From Lingula anatina (taxonomy: Eukaryota > Brachiopoda > Lingulata > Lingulida > Lingulidae): 64,000 bases of DNA. The stretch lies in the NCBI RefSeq assembly GCF_001039355.2, contig NW_019775770.1:139431-203430 (forward strand), read 5' to 3'. The notes under the pieces are model-generated. The model had not been told where the DNA came from. It saw only the letters and a list, made by a program, of their open reading frames with translations, and did not search any database. Position numbers and translations under genes: made by a program. Positions within the stretch are counted from its first letter, which is position 1, and each line of letters starts with the position of its first letter. Shown in pieces: positions 51,171 through 62,751 of the stretch.

Positions 51171-52057
51171 TCAGGAGTGTTGGAAAAGATAAACAGGAGA
51201 AATGAAGCAGTGAAGAAATATCATACTAGGTGTACATGACAATTGGACTCGTACATAGTGCACAAAATCTTGTCTTTGTGCAATAATGAATTCTGAAATT
51301 GCCATAACATACCAGTTAAGCTTTTGGGGGGGTATTTTGGAAATGATGACCACTGCATAAGGATCATCTGTTACTGATTCTATATCCAGATATGCTAGTA
51401 ACAGTATCCATGGCAATCTAGGCACATTTCCTGCTTTATCACAAAAATGAACGATCGTGATTAATAACAGTTGTACTAACAATCCAATAATCATGTTAAA
51501 ATACCAGAGATTGTTGATCCTTAGCTAATAATCTCCATTTCTTTAATAATAATTTCCTCTGAAAAATGATTATCCATCACCTTTTTCTGAGAGAACAATG
51601 ATATGAAGCAGCCTTGCTGTCTCTGAGAATACATAGCTCTCAGTGTAGCAGGCTATACACAAAGTTTAATGCAGTTTCCTAAAAAATATAATGGAACACA
51701 TTGAGGCAATACTATATTACAGAATGCAACTTATTAGATATATCCACATCAATGTAACATATGTATCACTGTCATGTCAACATCCATCATGTACTTTACA
51801 TTGTAGGTAGTGTGTTGTAGTAATTGTTGGATCATACCCTTGTAAAATATTCTTGAAACAATAAATAAATAAATAATATTAACATTTATCCCAATTCTTT
51901 GCCTTTTATTCTGTGCCTCCCTCCCAATGAATGCAGGAACTAATATCTGCATAATGACCAGCTTTTTGATTCCTGGGATTCATGGTGCAATTAGCTTCCT
52001 TCTGTTCAAAAAGAATGGGTGTGATTTGAAAAATGTTATTTCCTTTGGCTCACAACC
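51171..52057. other. Intergenic, right flank of transposon region
   Basis: No gene recognised. A short (AAAT)n tract lies near 51862. The RPS19BP1 poly(A) signal is at the right end. Confidence 0.4.
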
Positions 52058-52063
52058 TTTATT
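52058..52063 (-). terminator. Polyadenylation signal of RPS19BP1
   Basis: AATAAA on the minus strand 110 bases after the stop. Confidence 0.55.
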
Positions 52064-52172
52064 CTTTAGTACAAACAACGGTCATGACAGAGCATATCAC
52101 TTCTCCTCTATGACCTCCTCCAAAGTGCTCTGTAAAAATTAAGGCTCACAAAGTGACAGCAGAGGGTGGATG

Positions 52173-54156
52173 TCACCAATCGTATTCTTCTTCAAACTTG
52201 TCAAAGTCCCTGTCTGTAAATACAGAACCTTCCTCCTTTACCATGGGTTCTGGGGGTCTGTCCTTGGCGAGTTTGCCACGGTGCTGCTCCATTATCTGTA
52301 AATAATGAATTATAATCACTGCTCAACAAACTGTGTCAATACCTCTGATAACTAAGAAAAACTTGGAGAAAAGAAAAAACTTATTTTTTATTCCTACAGC
52401 CTCAAGAAATGAATTATAATTTGCAAAAAAAAATTTCATTTAAGATGTTTTAAAATAATTTTTATGCAATTCATGATGCTGGAATAATCTGGTTTAAAAA
52501 GTATTTGGCAAAACAGAAGCAGAGTTTATTCTTCATGAATATTACTTCTTCATCACCTAGCATTCTACATTTTTGTATGTAAAACGTTCCTGAGAAATTC
52601 CCATAGTGTCATTTTTGGGATCTGGTTTATTAAGCAGTTGGTTAAATATGAGAAGAGAAGTTTATTTTTCATTAATATTTGCACTTGATTACCTGATATT
52701 ATACAGACCTGTGACAGCAAATTTCCCCAAAAAATATTCTCAGTAAAAGTTAATATAGAGACATAAATAAGGGCATATTCCCAGAGCTTTTAGATCGATC
52801 TATCCCCACGGGGAGTCTCACTAGATTACTGTCAGATAATCCGGCTTAAATGTCCGTCCCGCCTACTACAAGCTGTAAGGGGGTAATTAACTTTTGTGCC
52901 TGCTTGGCTGACAGCTATTTAGCGTGAACCCCCAGGGAGTTAGGTCGATCTAAAGTAGATCGATCTAATCTCTGGGAATGGGGTCTAAAAGTTTTGTTTA
53001 CTGACCTTTTCCACCACAGATGAGTGAGGTTTGTGTGAGTTGGAGAGTAACTGTAGAAAATACAAATTGTCAGTGGTATTGTCCTTTGGTTTGTTTTTCC
53101 TGTACTCTTCTGTAATACAAGAACACATTCATTATATCAAAATTGTTGGCCACAATAAAGCTAAATATGATATGAATATGTTCTCTTTATACCTTAAGCA
53201 TGAGAAAACTAATTGAATTCTAATAAAAAAGACCATTTATTGTGAAATATAAAACTTGATCAAAGGGAATCATACAAAGCATTAGAAATATTACATGTTA
53301 TAGATATTTGATTAAGTCAGTGTCATTCACAGTGAGCCAATCTAAAAAAAATGGGATTGTTTCTTCATAAACTTGTTAGAGATATGACAATAAATACTCA
53401 CCAACTACAGACTTAAGTTTCTTTCCCTTTACGGTCACTTTGTTTTTATTTGGTTTTTGAGTCAATCGCTCTTTCTGCTTTTTGACACCTTTTTTATTAG
53501 TGCCCAGTAGGTTTCTAGAACTTGTGCTATCTGACTTCTCTGATTTTCCTTTCTTTGGGCTATTAAAGTCTGAAAAAAAAAATGAACATATTCATTTACA
53601 TGATTTTTAAACAATAGATTGAACTGATTATAATTAAACTACACCTCTATCTATTTAATTTCCACACAATGCACTAGAAGAAATACTGTCTGCATGTTTG
53701 CAGGCATCAAAAAGGATAATAGCATTTTGTGACTTAGAGCTGTGAGTTTGTGATTGTAATCACCAAATCGTGCTAACTTTTTACATACATATTTTATGTG
53801 AAATTATAATTTTGTGTTTGCAACGGAGATATAATTACGACTAATTAGATAAACAGATTGTACAATTACTTTCTGTACATGTTGGCAGTATCTGGCACTC
53901 CAGTTCTATACACAGTTGTAAGTGGGATCATTATACGTTTACTTCTATCCCACTAATTAAAGGGCAAGCAGTGTACAAAGTACTACACTGTATAATGTCT
54001 CCCTACATGTACTCCGTCCAACTTGGGGGGGGGGGGGGTCACTTTAACCTTTTTGAGTACTCATATCGTTATGAAATAACTTTATAACTTACCTTGAAGT
54101 GTTTCTAAGTCATCCTTAAATAGTTCTAATCCCTTTCTTACAAGAGAAGCAGACAT
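52173..54156 (-). CDS. RPS19BP1: Active regulator of SIRT1 / 40S ribosomal protein S19-binding protein 1
   Basis: AROS/RPS19BP1 is a small nucleolar protein that binds RPS19, acts in small-subunit ribosome assembly and in mammals stimulates the deacetylase SIRT1. Four exons, 54093-54156, 53402-53569, 53006-53109 and 52173-52295, join in frame with GT-AG introns to 152 residues (human 136). The N-terminus MSASLVRKGLELF parallels human MSAALLRRGLELL. The middle is a lysine-rich basic stretch. EEYRKNKPKDNTTDNLYFL corresponds to the human EYRKRE...NLKFL segment. The end EEGSVFTDRDFDKFEEEYDW matches the conserved VFTEEDFQKFQQEY tail. These three blocks in the right order make the call firm despite low overall similarity. 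Intron 3 contains a MITE close to its donor. Confidence 0.93.
52759..52986. mobile_element. Palindromic-end MITE, copy 1, in RPS19BP1 intron 3
   Basis: Ends are inverted repeats: TTAGATCGATCTA inside ATTCCC on the left, and TAGATCGATCTAATCTCTGGGAAT on the right in reverse sense. Outermost AGAC and GTCT also pair. The body carries CCCCCAGGGAGTTAGGTCGAT and a TAATTAACTTTTGTGC block shared with copies at 60066 and 61459. The right end lies about 20 bases from the exon 3 donor. Confidence 0.75.
54025..54038. repeat. Poly(G) run, 14 bases
   Basis: Homopolymer in RPS19BP1 intron 1. A 15-base C run lies at 54995-55009. Confidence 0.9.
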
Positions 54157-54417
54157 TTCCGCAAACTTTTCCAAGGATAACTAGGTTTTCACATGTGTAC
54201 GTCCATTAGGTATTCTCCAAATTTCAATGTGCTTTTAAAGAAATATTGCCGTAGTTTCAAAACCATCTATGATATAAATTATTTAATTTTTTTAAATTTT
54301 ATTTTATTTAGTCATTCTTTAAGATATGTACAGCAAAAAGAAGTTTGAAATAGATTTAATTTCCACACGAGATTTGAGATTACTCGACCTCTGACCTTGA
54401 CATGATTCTCGGCATCC

Positions 54418-54459
54418 ATGTTTATTGAACCCGTTCAGGTTGAGAGAGGCGTGAAGAAG
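54418..54459 (+). other. Possible first coding exon of a divergent gene
   Basis: ATG at 54418 opens 14 codons (MFIEPVQVERGVKK) ending exactly at a strong donor, AAG then GTGAGT. It sits 262 bp from the RPS19BP1 start in opposite orientation, the layout of a shared promoter. No downstream exon that continues the frame convincingly was found, so this is only a candidate. Confidence 0.3.
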
Positions 54460-55687
54460 GTGAGTTCATCAATGGACTGTCTTGCGTTATAAAATGAGTA
54501 CAAATAGACAAAAACTTTGGATGTAACATAGTCTATGTATTATTTTCAACGGGGACGACAAGTAAGAAAGACGTGCTTAACCGACAAAATAAGGTGGGCA
54601 AGTTTAAAATCAAACAACAGAAGGTCATTTTAGCCGGACAACAATTTGTGTTGTTGAAATCTTTGAATAGAAACACTCATGTAAATTGAGTAATTAAAGT
54701 TTTGTAATATTGGTAGACCTCCTGTTGAGGTAACACATATATTTGAATTGCCACGATTCTATATCAAGTTTTATGCTATTATAAATAATGGAGACCACGT
54801 TGCGTCTTTTTCTGCTGAATAGTATTGGTAACTGATTTGAGCGAGAGACAATAGCCGGATCTTTTTATTCCTGGAAAGGATGCAGCTTGGCTTGGTTTTA
54901 AAATTGTAAGTCCAGATATAGATTCAATAAAACTGGCGTGAGAACTTCTCGTTGGATGGTTCTTAGTATACGTCACAATAATATTTTGGTGATACCCCCC
55001 CCCCCCCCCAAAAAAAAGCAGTTTTGTCCTACTGTCTCATGCCACTGGTACAAACCTGTCCCAGGGCATGCCAGCCCTTTATAATTTGTGCCTGCTGTCT
55101 CCCAACTTAGCACTCAGCACTTTGGTGATGGAGGAGGGAAAGTTCTTGGTGGACAAATGTTCTTTTGTGTGCTTTTTGTGCCGCAGATGGGCTAGGAAGG
55201 TGAGAGTGTCAACACCCTGTATCTATATATTATCAGTTACACTAATAAGTGAGCTGTATGTCAACTATTAATCAAGCTAGATATGCCAGACAACTAACCT
55301 CTAAAACCAGCATGAAACAGGGATGAGATTCTTCCTACTATCAACAGGTTTCTGACATTTTGGCCCCCTTAACCCCACACCATATTTTGTTGCAAATTTT
55401 TAAAAATAAATGGCAGTCTTATCCCTGCTAGAAATGGTCATTAGATGACTGGGATTTACACTTGAGCTGTGGTCCAGTGAAGGTGTCAATGCAAAAATAC
55501 AAGTAACATATTTTTTATAATGAAATGGAGGTTGATTCAATATTCACAAGTTGCATGTATTCTTGTCTTTTTTTTAGCAGAATTAATAAATTCATCATTT
55601 TTATACCTTCATGTATACAACACTGTGATTTGTTTAATCCTTTCACTTTAAAGAAATTAAGAGGTTTGAGAAAACAGAAATCTTCCT

Positions 55688-55689
<2 letters not shown>

Positions 55690-55749
<60 letters not shown>
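55690..55749. repeat. (TC)n microsatellite
   Basis: About 29 TC units. Confidence 0.97.
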
Positions 55750-55752
<3 letters not shown>

Positions 55753-56087
55753 ATTAAGCGCGTTTGCACCAACTAAAATGCAATTTATTGAAAAGCAAAT
55801 AATCCTTGTAGTCAAATGTAAATTGTATCCACTGTTTGTCACTTACGAAAATACATTGCTGGTTCCGTCGGGAAGCTTGTCCTACAAGATGCTGGACCAT
55901 ACAAGCGGGCATATTTTCAATGTTCACCTTTTTGTGGAACAAATAATCCTAATCTACTCCCGGCAAAGTGTGACAGTTGTTGAAAATCTACATTCTAGAT
56001 TGCATATCTACATTTTTATGCTCATATATCAGGATGTACTGTCTTTCAAGACTACCAGTAAGCACGCTTTAAGCGCACCGGTGGGCA

Positions 56088-56101
56088 NNNNNNNNNNNNN
56101 N
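56088..56101. other. Assembly gap (14 N)
   Basis: Unknown bases in the given sequence. Any frame crossing it is unreliable. Confidence 1.
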
Positions 56102-58220
56102 GTGTCAGTTTTACAGCCAGTCCTTATTGCCATTAAGAGGTATATCATCATTTTTACACCTAAGTTTATCAAGTAAGATTTTTTTTTTTGATTTATTGAT
56201 CAATAAGGAGCGGTCTGCTGTACCTGTCCCCATTCCGCAAATGTTAGAGTGGAGATCTTGTTTTTAGTTCTGTGTCTGCTCACAACAAGTACTTATCAAT
56301 ATTGTACAGAAAACTTTCAGTCTTTGTCACTGCTGATGTGAGTTGATGAGCTTGTTTTTCTTGTCTTGGATAGTACTAGATAACTTGGCTTAGAGTTTAC
56401 TGGATAAAGAACCTTTTTTTTACATATACAAAAAGTCATTGGCATTCATAACATTTGAAGGGTGATGTAGTGCAAATGTGAGCCTGTAAAATCCTGCTTT
56501 ATGGTGGAAAGACAATCCAGCAAAGTCAGTATACAGTAGTAGTGATTTTTATCCATGAACAGCCAAGAAACTAAAACAGTTATGAAGGGAATAGGTCACA
56601 TAGTGATTTTTCCTGAATTGATTTGTGGTGGGTACATTGGGAGATGTACATATATATTGTGCATGCTGAATGTCAAATTGAAGAAAAAATATATGTTACA
56701 TACATTTTAATGAGTTCAGTACCATCTTTTTTCAGGGGATATATTTTGTCAAACAGGAATATGGAATGTGGATTTAGGTTTCAAATAGAAATGTCATATT
56801 ATTGTTTTAAAACAAGGGTGTTTTGTCTGGAGTGTTGGATAATGGGATGCTTTTGGGTAACAGCCATTTTGGTTGACATGGAATTTTTCCGTTGGTTTCT
56901 TTGGAATGATGATTCATTCATGATAATGGTGAAAGGGACACCTGACCACATGGAATTTTTTTGTTTTTGAAGAAATCTTCCTGGCTAGATAGCCTGTCAT
57001 TTTGTTTCAATGCATGTTTTGTCTCTTTTGGGAAGTTTTGGATTATAAAGTAACATGCATCTCTGCTCAATGAAAATGTCAGGAATAAAGATGACAGTGG
57101 TTTTTAAAAAGTCCCTTTATTTTTCTTAGGAATGATGAAGTGAGACACAGTTGGTGCTGAAGAGATGTTGAAGAAACCAGCAAAATTTATTGATCCTGTT
57201 TATTGATTTTTTTTTCATTTAAAATGTTGACATAAGTATACTGTCCTGTTTAACATGTAGGCATACTGAGTGCCGGATATTAGTATATGTTATAATGAAA
57301 ATAATTCATTCGGTTATAATGTTGTGTGTGAAGTTTGTCTTGGAGAGTTCCACTAAATGTTGTACACGAAATGTATTGTGCACTTGATGTAGATTCATAT
57401 TGTTTGAATACTGAGGTAAATAAAAAAAAAAAAAGCAATGGAAGTCAGGCTCTGACAGGAAATGGATAACATGTACAAGTGGTTTCACCAAAGATTCTTA
57501 GAAATGAATATGGAATGAATGTAGTTATTTCTATCTATCATTGACAAATTTAACACATGACTGGACAGTTGAATTTCACCATTTAGTTTTGATTTGTTTG
57601 TGGCATTTCTTTCCTAGATAATCAAGGGTGGTATTTCCAGACTACCTTCTAAAGTTGGTTAGGAAGTTGGAAACAGATTGAATTATCATGTCTGTAGTAT
57701 TGTTGCACTTTAATAGTGTCTCAGTAGATTGGATTCATCAGTAGATTATTTGAGGAGTGGAAAAATAACATCATATCTATTAAGCTAGTTGTACATTGGA
57801 ATACATTTGAACTTGTGCCATGAACTAGAGTTTCTCATGGTCTCTGTCTCAAAAAAAAAAAGTGCTAAATCTATTCAACTCACTTGAAACACTAGATGAC
57901 ATCAGCCTAGCCACACCAGATTCTTTTTCAAAGGCTTAACATCTGGCCTAAAAAGTTGATTTACCAAAATCGACTTTAGTCACTACTGAATAGAAAACAG
58001 TGTTGAGACATTTTGTTCTTTGTGTTAAGGTTTGGACTGAAAAAGGTAAAAGATGTGGATGTCCTATAAAAATTCTCTTGTAGTCTTATGTTAGCTGATA
58101 TTGTTTCCCAACTTATGTGTATTTGTGAAATGGGTCCAGTTTAACATAAAGATTAAAGTCAAAAGTTGATCTCAATTTTAAGACTAACATTTTTGGTCTG
58201 CTTTATATTTGGTGTAGTAG

Positions 58221-58302
58221 CAGGCCCATAGCCAGGGGGGGTTCGGGGGTTAGAAACTTTTCAGAGAAAGACCCCCCTTTGTAATTGCTGGGTACAGGCC
58301 TG
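58221..58302. mobile_element. 82-bp mini-element with inverted ends
   Basis: The left end CAGGCCCATAGCCAGGGGGG and the right end, which reads CAGGCCTGTACCCAGC on the other strand, are imperfect inverted repeats starting CAG as in hAT elements. Flanks AGTAG and AGTAC match at four of five bases, a possible 5-bp duplication. Confidence 0.45.
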
Positions 58303-60065
58303 AGTACTCGTCTGTTTTACAAGAATTGTAAGAGGCTAATGTTTAAGACTGACAGCCTGGTAAACCACCCTTGATTTGTCTCGGGTCAAAGTAGACTATA
58401 AATTCTTCAGTCTGGAGTTAGAACCCGACTTCCAACTTGAGGTGATGTGTGAAACAGGTCCATGTCTAGGAAAATGTATTGGGAATGGCTTCAGGTTTCT
58501 GTTCAGACAGTGCTAGGTGTCTCTCTGGTAACTGGTCAGCTAATGACACAAGTCAGGCTCATTTTGCGATCTAAAATGATTCAGTCTAAACAATGCACAG
58601 TGTTGGTGGTTAACATCGAAATCCGACAGTAATTGTCTTCTGGTTGTAAGACACCTGCGCCATGTTGCAATGGTGAAAACTCATCCAAAAGGGAATTTTC
58701 CCCCTTTTCCATTGTTATTCAATCATTCTGAATAATAGCTACATTCAGATTGTGTGTATTATGTGCAAATGCATTACATAGTATGATAAAATATTTATAA
58801 GTTGGTTTAAAGCAATTATCCATAAATACATATAAACCTATATTACCATATCAACATGTGACAACATAAATTATGGGATAATTTTATGGTTGATCATCAG
58901 GTTCATTTAATGTAGAATTTAGAAAACATTCAGAATTCATGAGCGTCGTAGTATATTTTGGTGAGGTCCAAAACATATATTTCTCTTTTAGGGTTTATTA
59001 ATAAACAGTGATGTATAGATTCCAGATTAGATTGATCTTTAATAGTGCATGAAATGTGCTTTAACATTGATTGCTATCCTTAAAAAAAGGTAATGATGTA
59101 AGAATGTATGTTTTATATAATGGCATGTGTAATTAAAGATGGAAGATATAAGGATAAAGGAGCAAAAACCCTAATTATCTCAGTATTTGAATCATAGATG
59201 ATGATAATTAAGCATAAGCTACAAGTAACAACTCACATAAGTCTGATGAAGGCTTACATTCATGTTGGCTACAAGCTCATGGTAAGACAAAATTTTTCAG
59301 CTTGTACTTAATAATTATCATCATTCTGTATGTGAGAATATTTTAACAGAATTTTCTGGAATGTATCAGGAATGACCATTAAAGAAACCTTTCTTTTCTG
59401 ATATCTGTTTGGTTTGTTAAAATATAGTTTAAAAAGATATATTTTAAAGAGATGTATAGTTGGAAAGAAAGGCTTGCAGATCATGTTATTTCACTATGTC
59501 AATAGCCTGTGTAATCAAGAGGTTGAATTTATCTAGATTTAATGAAATCATTATTCCCACTTTGAATAAAAATTATTAATGAGCTGTTAAACTGCTGCTA
59601 CAGTCCTGTTTTGAACACTTTTGTAAAACCTTTTGATATTTGTGATCTTGACTGTCTGAAGCCTTTGTATATAGCATTAATCCTTTTGTATGTCAGAGCA
59701 AAGAAGCTTCTTATGGCAGAATGAATGCGTGATGGATCCATCAATGCCTTGTGAAGCACTAGTACTAGCTAATAATTGAGTTGTTACATATTCACATGGA
59801 GAAACATATGTTTTATAGGAAGTGAATGGTTGAGATATTGACTCCCATGGGTAAGATAATTAATGTGTGTGGAGATCTGCCATATTGCAGTTGAGCTGGA
59901 GGGGTAGTGGGGTCTGGGATGCTCATTATGGTGATCACTGATCTGAAATAACACTTTATTGCTGCTCACCTGTCTCACCTGTCAGCGATTCTGTGTGTGG
60001 AATGTTTGCCTGGTTGTATCTGTTAGAAAAGTGCCAATGCAGTGTTTACATGTCAGCAATAATAG

Positions 60066-60252
60066 AGACCATTCCCACAGATATTTAGATCGATAAACCA
60101 GCTTTAATGTCTGTCCCACCTACTAAAAGCTGTAAGGGGATAATTAACTTTTGTGCGCGCTCGGCTCCCGGAAGCTGACAGCAATTTAGCATGAACCCCC
60201 AGGGAGTTAGGTCGATCCAGATGGATCGATCTAAATCTGTGGAAACCCGGTC
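60066..60252. mobile_element. Palindromic-end MITE, copy 2
   Basis: 187 bp. Starts AGACCATTCCCACAG and ends with its imperfect reverse complement (GTGGAAACCCGGTC). Shares the TAATTAACTTTTGTGC and CCCCCAGGGAGTTAGGTCGA blocks with copy 1. Confidence 0.75.
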
Positions 60253-61458
60253 GCAGAGAACTGGGAACATTCCAGGAATGTGCCAGAGGTAGGACTTGGC
60301 TTGTGTTTAGGCTATGAAAAAGCAGGTATACTGCATTACCCCCATGTAGGCATTTACTAAGTATTTTAAATGATCATAAAGCATAGAACACCTTCAGTAG
60401 AATGTTTGGCTTAAGGATGCCAATTTCTGGTGGATTTTGAAGTGTTGTAAAGGTTGATTGGAGACTAGACGATTTGTCTTAGATTATTTCAGTTATATGT
60501 TTTAAAAGATGACTACCAATAAGGAGGGATGGAATGGGTTGAAATAATACAAAATCTTTCTGCAGAATCACAGAATTCTGAGATATTTGACTAAATTCTG
60601 GGCCTGACCCATGGCTGAATTTGAAAATATTAAGTCCGAGATTATTTTTAAAACTTAGGCCCATGATTTGAAAATAGAATGTCTAAAATCCTTATGGGAC
60701 TGTGTATGAGATTAACAGGTTCTCAAGCTCTTAAGAAAACCTCATAGAGTATCTTTAAGTCTGACAACATATTCCATTTGGCTGTAATAACCCAAGAAAT
60801 TACTTATAGAGGTGCTGATGATTTCTCTCTGTCTAATTGCCCTTGCCCTCCAGTTGTAGGTTTTGACGTAGTTTTGCACCTTATCCTGGAATAGATGACA
60901 CCTGCCCCTGAGTACAGCACATTATACTGCTGCTGAACAGCAGCAACCTGTCATGAGGGAACAGTTTTAATGGGCTATAATTGTTCAATTTATAATGCTG
61001 GGAGTGAATAAAGCGGAACATTTTTTGGTCAGGCTGATAATTACATTTAACAAATTGGTGGGGAAGAAAGTCAGTAGGAGAACAGTGGCAAAGCAGAAAA
61101 TTGAGAATTGCTTGTCAAGGTTTATTGCTTTTTTTTTCACAAAGAGTGTGTTCCTGAGAATCCATTAGGTTTCAAAGAAGTTGTTGATAGCAATTATATT
61201 TCTGTATTGCGTCAGTTTTGGAAGTCACTCAGATTTCTGCACTTGGTAGATATTTGCCCTTACTGTGGCATTTAATGTCGAAATGCAATAGAAGATTCTG
61301 CTTCTAAGATAGATATGCTTTTTAACATGTTGTGTATCTATACCATGGCAAAGTCAGCAATCTTAAAATTCATAGTTTTCCCTGTTGAAAAGTTCAAGTC
61401 ATCACTACATGTGCCAGAAGTCAGCACTGTCTAAATGAAAAGAGATTTTCAGCATTTC

Positions 61459-61543
61459 GCTTGGCTGACAGCAATTTAGCGTGAACCCCCAGGGAGTTAG
61501 GCCGATTTAGATGGATCGATGTAAATCTGTGGGAATGCAGTCT
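61459..61543. mobile_element. Palindromic-end MITE, copy 3 (right half only)
   Basis: 85 bp matching the right halves of copies 1 and 2, from GCTTGGCTGACAGC through CCCCCAGGGAGTTAGG to GGGAATGCAGTCT. The left half is missing. Confidence 0.7.
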
Positions 61544-61992
61544 ATATGCCTAATGGCTGTTCTCTTCTATTTTGAATAAAGAAATAAATATCTTTGCTCA
61601 GCAAAAGAATGTGTGTCTGTCATGAATGCACATCAATGCTTAAGCCATACGAAGAATCTAATGACTTTAAAAAGATATATGTCCAAGTATGGAGTTCACT
61701 AGATGAGTGACAAGCTCTGTACAATTGTAAAGATGCGTGAAGAACATTTTTTAGACAAAATTTTCCATACAGTCCATTTAACATTATCTAAAAGGATTCC
61801 ACAAAGAGTGATGATTCTGTAAATAATTGGATTCTGCATAACATATTGATGTTTCCGAGGATAAAGATGAAACCCTTGACTTGAAACAAGTATTTGTGAC
61901 GTGATGATGCATGGTGTGATGCACTTGAGTCTGTTTTCCAGTATGAGTTAAGCGATGCATATAATATAGATGAATTCTTCCTTCCATTTCAG

Positions 61993-62203
61993 GTTCAGCT
62001 AAATCAGTCCATTACTGGCAGCATTTTGAATAGAATCCAATACTCTGCTTGTTATTGCGCAAGATGCAGTCTCCTAAAGATATTCCTCAGAAGCATTCAG
62101 TGAACGATTCCCCAGGAGGCCATCACCCAGGATCCCCTGTTCAACATGGCCATTTCCTCATCCCCAGCCCTATCATTACAAGGAGAATGAGGACAAATTC
62201 AGT
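61993..62203 (+). CDS. First coding exon of an unrecognised plus-strand gene
   Basis: An acceptor (TTCCATTTCAG at 61992) opens an exon with about 71 bases of leader, an ATG at 62064 and 46 codons plus two bases, ending at a strong donor (GT after 62203, GTAAGT). The peptide starts MQSPKDIPQKHSVNDSPGG and ends FLIPSPIITRRMRTNSV. It is rich in Ser, Pro and His with RRMRTNS, a basophilic-kinase-like site, which suggests the disordered start of a cytosolic or nuclear regulatory protein. I do not recognise the family. The upstream non-coding exon(s) and the rest of the gene lie outside what can be identified here; the gene continues past the right edge. Confidence 0.6.
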
Positions 62204-62751
62204 GTAAGTAAATGTGATGATGATGACTTTGTCTTATTTAATTTGGCCCCAGCAATTTGATGTGTGTAAAAGCTGCTATAGTTTAACTTTTAGGAATAAC
62301 TGGTGACAAGACATTTGGTCTAGTCACAGTATTTTGATAGAAGATATCCATAGTTTATACAGTGATACAGAAACTTTATGTGAAAAGAGAGACATGTGTC
62401 TCCTGTTTCATAAAAATATGAGACACAAGGTTCAAAACAAGGGACACATCATAAACACCATTTTTTATTTCCATAAAACAAGTTTTATTCTTTAAAAAAA
62501 AAAAACATTTGCTCCTTGAAACACTCTTAGGCATGATTACCAGAAGTGCCATTATTAATGTCATGTCAATGTCGTAATGTCAATAAAGTAATGTAATGTC
62601 ATTACACCACAAATGACAAGTATGTTGATGGCAATGTGGTCAAACAGGAATGGGCAATACTGAAGGAATTGGTCCTGGCAAACACTTACAGCTGTGACAG
62701 TATGAAAGAACTCTAGGCAATTATCAACGTATTTCATAAGGAGCAGCCTTG
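62204..62751. other. Intronic sequence of the preceding plus-strand gene
   Basis: No coding signal. Contains short repeats of an AATGTCA-type word around 62555-62620. Confidence 0.4.

Larger units (their letters stand above)
54460..61992. other. Gene-poor region
   Basis: No convincing exon on either strand. It may be intergenic DNA or a long 5' intron of the gene whose coding exon appears at 62064. It holds two homopolymer/microsatellite tracts, an 82-bp mini-transposon and two MITE copies. Confidence 0.5.

Noticed and set aside
55068..55198. Exon-like plus-strand segment between CAACTTAG and AAG/GTGAGA with a cysteine-rich peptide
   Set aside because: In the phase set by the candidate exon at 54418-54459 it hits a stop immediately. 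Other frames give no recognisable protein.
55778..56176. 132-codon plus-strand open frame
   Set aside because: It crosses the 14-N gap, so its continuity is unknown, and no domain is visible.
56623..56970. 115-codon plus-strand open frame with many aromatic residues
   Set aside because: Composition fits AT-rich random frame; no splice signals or family similarity.
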